From the IMG/VR virus record IMGVR_UViG_3300043436_003224, positions 1 to 41,878 of that record: 41,878 nt of DNA, one strand, 5' to 3'. A program made the position numbers and the translations under genes. A model generated the notes under the pieces. That model searched no databases and had not been told where the DNA came from. It saw only the letters and a program-made list of their open reading frames with translations. Of this stretch, positions 17,342 through 25,500 are shown in pieces (within the stretch, counting starts at the first letter, position 1; each line of letters begins with the position of its first letter). This DNA is from a virus.

Positions 17342-17700
17342 TGGCACACTGGGCAGAAATAGATGAAAACAATATAGTTCTACGCGTAACCGTAGGTGAC
17401 AACAATGACCCCGACGAAGGTTACCAGTGGTTGATGGACAACCTTGGGGGAACATGGGTGCAAACTTCGTACAACAACAACTTCCGTAAACAGTTTGCGG
17501 GCATCGGATTTACGTATGACGAAGTGAGTGATGTTTTCATATCCCCTTCTCCGTTCCCTTCATGGTTACTAAGTGAATCATTTGACTGGGAGCCACCATT
17601 TCCCAGACCAGATGACGACAATTTCTATTTGTGGGATGAAGAAACATTGTCTTGGGTTAATCCTGTAGAAGCGCAACAAAGCCATGATGGTATGGGATAA
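17341..17700 (+). CDS. Fibre-associated small protein (aquatic phage family)
   Basis: A 119-aa protein starting at ATG 17341, within the stop of the Gly-rich fibre. Its opening, MAHWAEIDENNIVLRVTVGDN, the block ending in NNFRKQFAGIGFTYDE and the PFPSWLLSESFDWEPP / FYLWDEETLSWV ending are the signature of a conserved protein common next to fibre genes in cyanophages and other aquatic myoviruses. Its biochemical role is not established to my knowledge; it is likely a structural fibre tip, adaptor or folding partner. The tight one-base coupling to the fibre gene supports co-production. Confidence 0.75.
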   Translation: MAHWAEIDENNIVLRVTVGDNNDPDEGYQWLMDNLGGTWVQTSYNNNFRKQFAGIGFTYDEVSDVFISPSPFPSWLLSESFDWEPPFPRPDDDNFYLWDEETLSWVNPVEAQQSHDGMG

Positions 17701-17707
17701 TTGAAAA

Positions 17708-18010
17708 ATGGATTCTCTCGCTTTTCCAATAAAATTTGACAGTACTGGTATCAAAAAACACCAGGACGGAACAACTGACTACTACTCTCAGTTGCTGTCT
17801 ATTTGCATGCTCACAGAGCCAGGAACCCACCCGATGACCCCTGGGTTCGGAGCTTTTGACCCTGTTTTTCAAGAGATAGACAAAAACGTGTTTATTCTTA
17901 ACGCTGCTCAGTTCGTCCCAGAAATTACGATTACAGCTATGGATACAACAGGCGTCGAACAGTCCTCTGGGTTGGCCAAAATTTCAGTAGCTTTTGAAAT
18001 AGCGGATTAA
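17708..18010 (+). CDS. Baseplate wedge protein, gp25/gpW family
   Basis: The 100-aa protein has the standard size of T4 gp25/P2 gpW homologues and their pattern: LAFPIKFDSTGIKKHQDGT at the start, then ICMLTEPGTHPMTPGFGAFD, corresponding to the conserved T-x-x-G-x-x-P-M-x-P-x-F-G block, and a C-terminal ISVAFEI strand. It nucleates sheath assembly on the baseplate. It lies immediately before the J-like gene, the order seen in P2-like baseplates. Confidence 0.85.
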   Translation: MDSLAFPIKFDSTGIKKHQDGTTDYYSQLLSICMLTEPGTHPMTPGFGAFDPVFQEIDKNVFILNAAQFVPEITITAMDTTGVEQSSGLAKISVAFEIAD

Positions 18011-18020
18011 AGGACAGAAC

Positions 18021-19496
18021 ATGCCAGCAGATTTTAGTGAATACGTAGACCTATCAATATTTGACAAGGAACCTGGAGATATCTATAGAGACTCCATAGA
18101 GCTTGCTCGTCTTTCCTTGCCTGACTTCAATCTACGTCCGGGAACTCCTGAAGACGCGATGTTTCAGGCTGCTGCATACGTCAGTGCGCTAAACATAAAC
18201 GCAATCAACAGACTACCAGACAGGCTCATGGCGGGCATTGTTCAAATTCTCGGCTACCAGCGTCAAGAAGCCATTCCCGCAGAAGTAGACGTTGAGGTAA
18301 CCATAGGTTCTTACGAAGGTGGAAACATTCCTGCTGGAACCGTATTTGTTTACGATTCTACGTTTGAAGACGAATCTGAACAGTACGCATTTCAGACAAT
18401 ATCTGCCACAACGGTTCCTGCAGTTGCAGAGGGCGTAACCACCTATCCGTCGGCAGTAGTAACGGTCCGTTCACTAGAACCCGGAATTATTCCTCCATTA
18501 GTGGCAGGAATAGAATTAAGCATAATATCTTCTGGAACAAACATTATTGCAGCCGAGATTGCAACTACAGCAAACTTTGCAAATGGTTTAAATGACGACA
18601 CCGATGCAGACTATCTATCAAAAGCTTCTACGTATCTTCGTTCACTCAGTTCAGTCCTGGTAACCCCTTCTCAAGTTGACGCCTACCTACTAACAAACTA
18701 CCCAGCTATTGTATCTAGGGCAAAAACACTGGACTTAACCTACGGGGATGACAGCACCGATGCAGACAAAAATCAAAACCTGACGGTATATCGTCCGGCT
18801 GGAGTAATTAAAACTTTTGCAGATGGAACTCTTGCAACGATAGAAACAGAAGCACCTCATCTTTACGTAGTTGGCGATGTTGTCGACTTAGATGTGTTTA
18901 ACTCATCAGTAAGTGCAACTTTTAATGGCGAATACACAATTACTGGTAGAAGCGACACGACTTTTAGTTTTGCAAAAATAGCAAACTCGGCAAGCACTGT
19001 AGTTACAGGTTCAGCATATGCTGGTCAAGATGTGACTGGTTACGTAGCCGTTGTTGCATACGGAAACGGTAGTGAACTAAGCGATATTGAAAAAGGAAAC
19101 TTAGCTACCGCTCTAAGGGAAAGGTCTATAGGTGGATTGGTTTTAGACGTTATTGACCCAGCATTCGCAACACTAGAAATTACTGGCTCGATAAAACTTA
19201 ACGAAGAATACGAGCAAGCAGCCCTCATAGAAACGATAGAGGACATTATTGTAGACTATTTAAGTCCACAGTCTTTTTCTTTAAGTTCAGATAGAATAAG
19301 ACAAACTCAAGTAATTGCCTTGATTAGCAATATTCCTGGCGTTGTTTACGTTGAGTCCTTAACCCTGACCCCGACTGGCACTCAGTGGCTTCCAAAGTAT
19401 GGAACGGACCTTTTGTTTAGATACAAAAACGCTCTTCCTCTTTTGTCTCTTGATGATATTGATATTACATATGCGTCAATCAACGTTGGAACGTAG
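18021..19496 (+). CDS. Baseplate wedge protein, gpJ/gp6-like
   Basis: A 491-aa protein following the gp25-like gene by 10 nt behind AAAGGACAG. It shows baseplate J features: an N-terminal helical region with FQAAAYVSALNINAINRLPD, a beta domain with EVTIGSYEGGNIPAGTVFV, the TDADYLSKASTYLRSL helix and TPSQVDAYLLTNYPAIVSRA helix (conserved in J/gp6/gp47 proteins), and a C-terminal part with LATALRERSIGGLVLDVIDP and IDDYLSP-like sequence. An inserted beta domain (about 250-330, HLYVVGDVVDLDVFNSS region) makes it longer than P2 gpJ. J proteins form the wedge dimers of the baseplate ring. Confidence 0.88.
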   Translation: MPADFSEYVDLSIFDKEPGDIYRDSIELARLSLPDFNLRPGTPEDAMFQAAAYVSALNINAINRLPDRLMAGIVQILGYQRQEAIPAEVDVEVTIGSYEGGNIPAGTVFVYDSTFEDESEQYAFQTISATTVPAVAEGVTTYPSAVVTVRSLEPGIIPPLVAGIELSIISSGTNIIAAEIATTANFANGLNDDTDADYLSKASTYLRSLSSVLVTPSQVDAYLLTNYPAIVSRAKTLDLTYGDDSTDADKNQNLTVYRPAGVIKTFADGTLATIETEAPHLYVVGDVVDLDVFNSSVSATFNGEYTITGRSDTTFSFAKIANSASTVVTGSAYAGQDVTGYVAVVAYGNGSELSDIEKGNLATALRERSIGGLVLDVIDPAFATLEITGSIKLNEEYEQAALIETIEDIIVDYLSPQSFSLSSDRIRQTQVIALISNIPGVVYVESLTLTPTGTQWLPKYGTDLLFRYKNALPLLSLDDIDITYASINVGT

Positions 19497-19498
19497 CA

Positions 19499-20710
19499 AT
19501 GGCCAGCACTTTTAATCTTTTACCAGACAACAACGCACTATTGGTATTCTCCTCACAGCAGGGTGAGTACGTAGGTATATCTTCTCTTTCTTACGACTGG
19601 ACCGCGTCAAACGCAACTCTTTTTATAACAAGCTCAGAAGCGGTTGTCAATACTAGATACGTTATGCAGTTGGCACCGAGTACTTCGAACGACGTTGTTT
19701 TAACTTTAAATAACATTCCTCTTACTCTTTCAGACAATGGACGAGCCATCTCGGCAAATATAAAAATGAAGGCCAACTCCCCGATTAGTATCTCTTCTCT
19801 TCTTTATATAGATTCTGCTTCTGCTTCATACGACCCTAACGTTCAGTCCATAAATAGTGGTAAATATTCAGCAATTCATACAAATCAGGCTTCTGTTCCT
19901 GACGACGGAAATGCGCACACTGCAACAATGAAGTTTACGATTTCAGGCCAGGGTAGCGCAAACATTTATGCAACACTTCCTCACCTCATACATGAGTTAG
20001 GTTTTTATAAAAATCGTTTTGTTGGCCGAGCAAGAACGTTCTTGCCGGATTTTTACTTTGAAGTTGACTCTTCTCAGTTATATCCATCTTTTCCTTTTTT
20101 CAGACTTTTAGACATCCTTACCTCGGCAGCTGGGGAAACGTTAGATGAGCACGACAGGATGTACGGGGTTGAACAACAACAACTTCAATCTCCTTCACAG
20201 GTAGCTGAATATTGGGCGTCTAGTTCGCTTGTCTCGACTCGCTCTGTGCGCACCGACTACATACCGTGGCTGTCTCAGTTTAATGGTTCGTTAATAAAAC
20301 AAAATATTTCAAAAACTGACGGAACACTGTTTTTTGACAATCCCAGAATCAAAAGAGATTTTCTTGAATGGCAATTAAGTACTTCGCATTACGGAGCGGC
20401 TGCAGGAAGCAGGAATGCCATTCTAGAAGCAGCGCGACAGGTTCTGATAAAGACAAAAGACGGAAACCCTAGCACTTTGTCGGTAGCAGTATTGCCGAGA
20501 TATCTAGGCGACCCCTTTGCAATCCGAGTTGCAACCCTTGCCAACGAGACGCCGGACGCCGAAGAAGGAGAAGTCAGCTCGCTGGTGACCCAATCGGTTA
20601 ACTGGGCAAAACCAATGGGCTATTCAATAACTGTGCAAACGTTTGACGAATTTTTCTTTTCGTTTGACGACCCAACGTTGGGTGCACTAGACAATTTCAG
20701 GTTTGGTTAA
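19499..20710 (+). CDS. Baseplate protein, tail protein I-like (gpI)
   Basis: The 403-aa protein starts 3 nt after the J-like gene stop. The N-terminal ~170 residues are beta-rich. The remainder carries the I-like pattern: YPSFPFFRLLDILTSAAGET, LDEHDRMYGVE, YIPWLSQFNG, FLEWQLSTSHYGAAAGSRNA, and ILEAARQVL, then a C-terminal beta domain. P2 gpI completes the wedge and anchors fibres, which fits the switch to fibre genes right after it. Twice the length of P2 gpI, because of the extra N-terminal domain. Confidence 0.7.
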   Translation: MASTFNLLPDNNALLVFSSQQGEYVGISSLSYDWTASNATLFITSSEAVVNTRYVMQLAPSTSNDVVLTLNNIPLTLSDNGRAISANIKMKANSPISISSLLYIDSASASYDPNVQSINSGKYSAIHTNQASVPDDGNAHTATMKFTISGQGSANIYATLPHLIHELGFYKNRFVGRARTFLPDFYFEVDSSQLYPSFPFFRLLDILTSAAGETLDEHDRMYGVEQQQLQSPSQVAEYWASSSLVSTRSVRTDYIPWLSQFNGSLIKQNISKTDGTLFFDNPRIKRDFLEWQLSTSHYGAAAGSRNAILEAARQVLIKTKDGNPSTLSVAVLPRYLGDPFAIRVATLANETPDAEEGEVSSLVTQSVNWAKPMGYSITVQTFDEFFFSFDDPTLGALDNFRFG

Positions 20711-20749
20711 AATGATACACTCATCTATGAGCAATTTAGGAGAAAAATA

Positions 20750-21781
20750 ATGGCTGGCGCAGGAGTAAAACTTTTTTTATCTGGCGAAATAGCTTATGCG
20801 GCAGATATAAATCAATATTTAATGGACCAGTCCGTTTCTCTTTTTCTCAACGAAGCAGCACGAAATAGTGCATTCGGAAACGGAATACCGATAACCCAGG
20901 CGGGCGGTGATGGAAAGCCCCTGCTGACTGCTGGAAGAATTTGCTTCCTACTGGAAGCTGCAGGTAGCACGGTCGGAAACCCTATTCGAACTATTCAATA
21001 TTACGACGGTTCAACGTGGGTCGACTCGGGACAGTTCACTGTCCCTGATGGTGCAGTAACGTCGGCCAAACTAAACGCTGGAGTAGCCGGAAGCGGCCTG
21101 TCAGGTGGTGCCGGAACTGCACTTGCAGTCAATGTTGATGATTCAACGATTGAAATCAACTCAGACACACTGAGACTTAAAGATGCAGGAATAACATCAG
21201 CAAAACTTGCTTCGGCAGTAGCCGGAAGCGGCTTGTCTGGTGGTGCTGGAACTGCGCTTGCGGTCAACGTTGATGGCTCAACTATTGAAATCAACTCAGA
21301 CACACTGAGAGTTAAAGACTTAGGAATTACGTCAGGAAAACTTGATAACAATCTTACTCTTGCAGGAAATGTTACTGGAAACCCTGCCGCTGGAACAGTC
21401 TCAACTGGCACTAGCGGTTTTGGCTATATGGGGCTACCACAAAACGCCACCACGACAGGTGCTTATCGTCTAGTTGCGGCCGATGCTGGAAAACACATCT
21501 ACTCAACAGCAACTCGCACAATAACCATTCCTGGAAATGCTACTGGTAATACACCTCAAGTTGCTTTTCCAGTTGGGACAACAATCGTTTTTGTTGCTGG
21601 TTCTGGCGCAACATTAACTTTATCAATGGATGGAACAACAACAGACACATGTTTACTTGCAGGTCCTGGAACAAGCATGACTGGTGGTACAGGCTCAAGA
21701 ACTCTTGCGGCATTTGGCATGGCAACTCTATTAAAGATAACCGCAACATCGTGGATAATCAGCGGTAACGGACTTACATAA
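20750..21781 (+). CDS. Tail fibre with 45-residue internal repeat
   Basis: This 343-aa protein has an excellent ribosome site (TTAGGAGAAAAATA before ATG 20750). The N-terminal part (AYAADINQYLMDQSVSLFLNE) resembles fibre N-termini in aquatic phages. A beta-rich stalk follows, with two nearly identical 45-residue repeats (each GSGLSGGAGTALAVNVD, then a segment ending in SDTLR-hydrophobic-K-D), a pattern seen in triple-beta-helix fibre shafts. The C-terminal domain has ATRTITIPGNATG and TTIVFVAGSGATLT strands, which occur in many fibre tips. It ends one base into the next gene. Confidence 0.75.
   Translation: MAGAGVKLFLSGEIAYAADINQYLMDQSVSLFLNEAARNSAFGNGIPITQAGGDGKPLLTAGRICFLLEAAGSTVGNPIRTIQYYDGSTWVDSGQFTVPDGAVTSAKLNAGVAGSGLSGGAGTALAVNVDDSTIEINSDTLRLKDAGITSAKLASAVAGSGLSGGAGTALAVNVDGSTIEINSDTLRVKDLGITSGKLDNNLTLAGNVTGNPAAGTVSTGTSGFGYMGLPQNATTTGAYRLVAADAGKHIYSTATRTITIPGNATGNTPQVAFPVGTTIVFVAGSGATLTLSMDGTTTDTCLLAGPGTSMTGGTGSRTLAAFGMATLLKITATSWIISGNGLT
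21083..21352 (+). repeat. Two 135-bp direct repeats in fibre gene
   Basis: Copy 1 runs about 21083-21217 and copy 2 about 21218-21352, both starting GTAGCCGGAAGCGGC, with only scattered base differences in the first 110 bases. The unit is in frame (45 codons), so copy number could change without breaking the fibre. Confidence 0.8.
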
Positions 21782-23193
21782 TGACTGGTGTAATTGGAGG
21801 AATGATTGGGGGCATGGTTACTGTCCCAAGTGAACCGACTGGTCTTAGTGCAACTTCAAATGTAAGCACACAATCTGTTCTTACATGGACTGTTCCAGCC
21901 AGAAATGGTGGTTCCCCAATTAAAGATTATGTTGTTCAGTATTCAACTTCGGCAACATTCGCTTCTGCCGTTACTACATTTACTGACGGTGTTAATGCCT
22001 CAACAGGGGCAACCGTAACTGGTTTAACTAACGGAACCACTTATTACTTCCGAGTGGCGGCAGTCAATAGTGTTGGAACTGGTTTATACTCGGGAACTGC
22101 TAATGCCACACCTTCCACTGTTCCAGGTACGCCGACCAATGTTCAAGGAACACCAAATGGAGTTACATCATCAACTGTTACATGGACTGCTCCGGCCGCT
22201 GCAAACACTGGACCAAACTTTACTGACATAACTGGTTATAAGGTTGAGTACGCTCTATCGCCTTATTCAAGTTATACAGAGTTCACTGCGGACACAGGAA
22301 ATGCCAATACCTCAATATCTGTAACTGGATTAACTAACGGAGAGTCTTATAGGTTTAAAGTTACGGCAAGGAACATACCAAATGGTTTAGGCACTACATC
22401 AGCACCATCTGCAGTTGTAGTTACGAACATCGTTCCTGCCGCACCAACGATAGGAACCATGACCCGTGGTACGGCTGCTAGCACTACGGATACGTTGGCT
22501 TGGACCGCGCCCACCGCAAATGGTGGAAGTGCGATTACTGGGTACGTCTATCAGACAACAACTAACGATGGTTCCACTTTTGCAACTGCAGTAGCAACAA
22601 CCAACGGCCTTACTACTTCTCAACCTTTCAACCCCGGCTACACGACAACCGTAACAAAAGTAAGAGTAGCAGCAGTTAACAGTCTTAACATTCCTGGTCC
22701 ATACAGCGAAATCTCCGCGGTTGGGTATGGTGGTTGGGCGTTGGGTGCAGCATCCGACAACACTGCCTCGTGTCCTTCGGTTTCATGTTCTTGTGCGGCA
22801 TGTGATTGCGGCTCAAGTACTGGTACAAATAGCACTCAAACAAAAACCAGAGACTGCTATACCTGGACAAGAAGTGGTAATGATGCGTCAACTATTTACG
22901 ACTCAAATGGAACAACCGCCTGCACCTCTGCTTATTCTGCATGTTCTGGCGGAAGTTGCGTAAGTTGCTCGGCTTGCAGCACAAGAACAGGCAGAGAGGG
23001 CGACTTCAGCGAAGGTGGCGTAGACTATACGTACGCAGGACCTGCTGGTTACTACTATACAGTATCCTCCTCAGGCTGTGCACTTTCTTGCATACAGTTC
23101 AACAACTACTCTGTGACTACTTGCCTGGGTGTTCAGACAATAGCGTTAACATCGGCTAGTGGTTGTATATATTATGATGGCAGCCCTTGTTAA
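21781..23193 (+). CDS. FN3-domain fibre with Cys-rich C-terminus (copy A)
   Basis: A 470-aa protein with three fibronectin type III domains (roughly residues 17-112, 114-215 and 216-315; each with the GLTNG-x-x-Y-x-F-x-V hallmark or a near version, e.g. GLTNGTTYYFRVAAVNSVG). They are followed by a cysteine-rich C-terminal region (about 320-470) with 16 Cys, many as C-x-C or C-x-x-C, around a conserved GDFSEGG-x-DYTY block. FN3 repeats are common in phage tail adhesins and probably bind surface carbohydrate weakly. The Cys-rich tip is unusual for a cytoplasmically assembled virion. A close paralogue follows at 23464, so this is half of a duplicated cassette. Confidence 0.75.
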   Translation: MTGVIGGMIGGMVTVPSEPTGLSATSNVSTQSVLTWTVPARNGGSPIKDYVVQYSTSATFASAVTTFTDGVNASTGATVTGLTNGTTYYFRVAAVNSVGTGLYSGTANATPSTVPGTPTNVQGTPNGVTSSTVTWTAPAAANTGPNFTDITGYKVEYALSPYSSYTEFTADTGNANTSISVTGLTNGESYRFKVTARNIPNGLGTTSAPSAVVVTNIVPAAPTIGTMTRGTAASTTDTLAWTAPTANGGSAITGYVYQTTTNDGSTFATAVATTNGLTTSQPFNPGYTTTVTKVRVAAVNSLNIPGPYSEISAVGYGGWALGAASDNTASCPSVSCSCAACDCGSSTGTNSTQTKTRDCYTWTRSGNDASTIYDSNGTTACTSAYSACSGGSCVSCSACSTRTGREGDFSEGGVDYTYAGPAGYYYTVSSSGCALSCIQFNNYSVTTCLGVQTIALTSASGCIYYDGSPC

Positions 23194-23211
23194 TTTTTTT
23201 AAGGAGAATTT

Positions 23212-23415
23212 ATGGATAATGTAATTATGAAATTTTTAATTGTGGAAACAGACGGTGAAGCCGTACTTAAATTTCCTTTTCCTTCGCTTGCTGATGGCCT
23301 TAGGTTTGAAATGCTGGAAGCAGTTCTTGCATCTAACCCAGTTCTTCGTTTAGTTGATGACGCCCAAATTGGCGACATCTGGGATGGACAGAACTTCGTA
23401 CCTCCTGTAGAGTAA
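23212..23415 (+). CDS. 67-aa fibre partner protein (copy A)
   Basis: This small acidic protein (MDNVIMKFLIVETDGEAVLK ... WDGQNFVPPVE) starts behind a strong AAGGAG site with the same leader as its paralogue at 25036, which it matches over its whole length. Both follow an FN3/Cys-rich fibre by about 18 nt. I recognise no domain. The strict pairing with the fibre suggests a folding chaperone or tip subunit for it. The conserved IGD-x-WDGQNF near the end is its most distinctive motif. Confidence 0.7.
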   Translation: MDNVIMKFLIVETDGEAVLKFPFPSLADGLRFEMLEAVLASNPVLRLVDDAQIGDIWDGQNFVPPVE

Positions 23416-23419
23416 TCAC

Positions 23420-23464
23420 ATGGAAACTCCTACCGTATTCGCTAGTCAGTCGAAGTTTGCATAA
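23420..23464 (+). pseudogene. 14-codon remnant of the 82-aa Cys-rich gene
   Basis: An ATG with the same upstream context (CACATGGAAAC) and same distance from the 67-aa gene as the full gene at 25244 encodes METP, then diverges and ends at TAA 23462-23464, which overlaps the ATG of the next fibre. It looks like the left edge of a lost copy of the 82-aa gene, cut during cassette duplication or replacement. The shared part is only about 12 bases plus the common spacing, so the evidence is modest. Confidence 0.5.
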
Positions 23465-25017
23465 TGCCATTTCTTGGTGGAAGAGGTCAGGCTTCTAGGG
23501 GCTATTTTGGTGCAGCAACAACACCTGGCGCACCAACTTCTGTTGTCTCCACAAAAGGTAACGGAGAGATATCTGTAGCGTTTACTGCTCCCAGTTTTGA
23601 TGGTGGACTTCCAATCACTACTTATCAGTACGCTCTTTCCACAGACTCGTACGCCACGTTTACAACTCGTTCAGCTGGAACAACTGCTTCACCCCTAGTC
23701 ATAACAGGTTTGACAAATGGAACTTCTTACGGAATAAAAATAAGAGCAGTCAACTCATTGGGTGGTGGAGCTGCATCAGACGCTGCAACGGCAGTAATCC
23801 CTTCCACTGTTCCAAATGCGCCGACTATTACAAGTTCTCCATCGCATGTTAATGGACAAGTAACTGTTACGTGGAATGCTCTAACAGGTACTGATACCGG
23901 AGGCGCAGCAATACTTAGTTACACGCTCCAGCATTCGTCTTCTTCAACGTTTGCAAACAATGTTGTGACAGTAACTGGCATAGCATCAAATAGCCATACT
24001 GTGAGTGGTCTAACAAACGGTGATATTCGTTACTTTAAAGTACTGGGAGTAAACTCAAACGGGGATGGTGCATACTCAGCAACCGCTAATGCTACACCTT
24101 CCACTGTTCCTAGTGCGCCTGCGACCCCAACCGTCAATGCACTAGACGCCGGAGACACTATTACGTGGAGCGCTTTAACCGGTGCTGCTACCGGTGGTCG
24201 TGCGATTACGGGGTATTACTACAAGGTAAGCACCAACAACGGAGCATACAGTGGTGAAACGTTTGTTGCTGCCGGCTCAACGCTTTCTTACGCTACATCA
24301 AACCAATACAGTGCAGGTACTAAAAAAATTCAAGTACGAGCAGAGAACGCAAACGGAACCAGCGGTTTCAGTACCGTTTCAGCCAACACGGTGGCGTGGG
24401 CTCAAACTAGCCAGGTTCAGCAGAACCCTACCGCGTGTCCTGCTCCAACCTGTGCGGCTTGTCCTGCTCCAACCTGTGCGGCTTGTAATAATGCTCCAGC
24501 CTCTTGCGAGGCGTGCTCTTGTGACTGCGGCACCGCTTCAAGAACAGCCTCGTCGGGAACAAGAGGAGCATCCACTATTGGAACAAGAGGAGCACCAACT
24601 CTTGGAACAAGTACTAGAACTTGCTACAGGTGGGAAAGACCTGCAGCCGGAAGCACTGCATCTGGTTATGTCTATGCTGAAAACAGCACTTCTGCTTGTG
24701 GTGACTACTCCGTATGTACCGCTTCAACCTGTGGCAATTGTTCGGCTGGAACATGTGGTGACTGTTCGGCTGGGTCTTGCTCGGCTTGCTCGACTTGCAG
24801 CGGCACAAGAACAAACAAGACCGGCGACTTCAGCGAAGGCGGAATAGATTACACCTACACTGGCACCCCTGGTTCGTACTATGCGTTCCCTAACCCAACC
24901 TGTGGCGCTTGCGGTTTCAGCAATGCTTTCTACTCTGTTACGGTGTGTCTTGGAACAAACTCAATCGCACTTACTTCCAGTGAGCCTTGTGCTGATGTAT
25001 TTGGAAACCCTTGTTAA
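23464..25017 (+). CDS. FN3-domain fibre with Cys-rich C-terminus (copy B)
   Basis: This 517-aa paralogue of the preceding fibre has three FN3 domains (roughly 18-113, 115-208 and 210-305; e.g. GLTNGTSYGIKIRAVNSLGG, GLTNGDIRYFKVLGVNSNG). The Cys-rich C-terminus is larger, with 24 Cys, extended by short tandem repeats (APTCAACP twice; GTRGA twice; CGNCSAGTCGDCSAGSC). The core GDFSEGG-x-DYTY and the final YSVT-x-CLG ... ALTS block are shared with copy A. The start overlaps the remnant stop at 23464. Likely an alternative receptor-binding fibre; expansion of Cys pairs suggests ongoing diversification. Confidence 0.75.
   Translation: MPFLGGRGQASRGYFGAATTPGAPTSVVSTKGNGEISVAFTAPSFDGGLPITTYQYALSTDSYATFTTRSAGTTASPLVITGLTNGTSYGIKIRAVNSLGGGAASDAATAVIPSTVPNAPTITSSPSHVNGQVTVTWNALTGTDTGGAAILSYTLQHSSSSTFANNVVTVTGIASNSHTVSGLTNGDIRYFKVLGVNSNGDGAYSATANATPSTVPSAPATPTVNALDAGDTITWSALTGAATGGRAITGYYYKVSTNNGAYSGETFVAAGSTLSYATSNQYSAGTKKIQVRAENANGTSGFSTVSANTVAWAQTSQVQQNPTACPAPTCAACPAPTCAACNNAPASCEACSCDCGTASRTASSGTRGASTIGTRGAPTLGTSTRTCYRWERPAAGSTASGYVYAENSTSACGDYSVCTASTCGNCSAGTCGDCSAGSCSACSTCSGTRTNKTGDFSEGGIDYTYTGTPGSYYAFPNPTCGACGFSNAFYSVTVCLGTNSIALTSSEPCADVFGNPC
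24436..24483 (+). repeat. Tandem 24-bp repeat, two copies
   Basis: Two perfect 24-bp units (24436-24459 and 24460-24483) beginning TGTCCTGCTCC encode the CPAPTCAA Cys-rich repeat in fibre copy B. Perfect identity implies recent expansion. Confidence 0.85.
24556..24603 (+). repeat. Tandem 24-bp repeat, two copies plus partial
   Basis: Units at 24556-24579 and 24580-24603 both start GGAACAAGAGGAGCA, with a partial third from 24604 (GGAACAAG). They encode GTRGA-containing octapeptides in the Cys-rich region of fibre copy B. Confidence 0.75.
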
Positions 25018-25035
25018 TTTCTTTAAGGAGAATTT

Positions 25036-25239
25036 ATGGATAATGTAATACTAAAATTTTTAGTTGTTGAAGTGGACGGTGAAGCCGTGCTTAAATACCC
25101 ATTTCCCATTTTTGCAGATGGCGAAAATCTTGAAATGATGGAAGCAATTCTTTCATCTAACCCAGTTCTCCATATTGTTGAATCTGTTGAAATTGGGGAT
25201 ACTTGGGATGGGCAGAACTTCATATCTCCTGTAGAGTAA
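25036..25239 (+). CDS. 67-aa fibre partner protein (copy B)
   Basis: Full-length paralogue of the protein at 23212: the same length, the same start MDNVI-x-KFL, the same AAGGAGAATTT leader and the same IGD-x-WDGQNF ending. About two thirds of residues agree by eye. Placed 18 nt after the copy B fibre, it supports the view that fibre and small protein form one functional unit. Function unknown. Confidence 0.7.
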   Translation: MDNVILKFLVVEVDGEAVLKYPFPIFADGENLEMMEAILSSNPVLHIVESVEIGDTWDGQNFISPVE

Positions 25240-25243
25240 CCAC

Positions 25244-25492
25244 ATGGAAACACCTTGGCAAAAATGGAAGCGCGAAAACGCTGAAAGACAACAATCTGGC
25301 AAAGTATCCCCTTTGGACTTTGCTAACCCCAATACGGAATACGCAGCAGAAGACGTAGCGGATGCGCGCTATGAGATATGCAAAGAATGCCCTCATTTTT
25401 TAGCAATAACAAAACAGTGTGTTAAGTGTGGATGCTTCATGCACTTAAAGACAAAACTGGCTCACGCTGAGTGCCCTGTAAATAAGTGGTAA
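25244..25492 (+). CDS. Cys-rich zinc-ribbon-like small protein
   Basis: An 82-aa protein with ICKECPHF (Cys46, Cys49), QCVKCGCFM (Cys59, Cys62, Cys64) and AECPVNKW (Cys77), the layout of a small Cys-cluster protein widespread beside structural genes in T4-like and other aquatic phages. The pattern predicts bound zinc. Its precise role is not established to my knowledge. It starts 4 nt after the 67-aa gene stop and ends the rightward region; the next gene is convergent, 8 nt away, with no obvious terminator between. The N-terminal 40 residues are polar. Confidence 0.75.
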   Translation: METPWQKWKRENAERQQSGKVSPLDFANPNTEYAAEDVADARYEICKECPHFLAITKQCVKCGCFMHLKTKLAHAECPVNKW

Positions 25493-25500
25493 TTTAAAGA

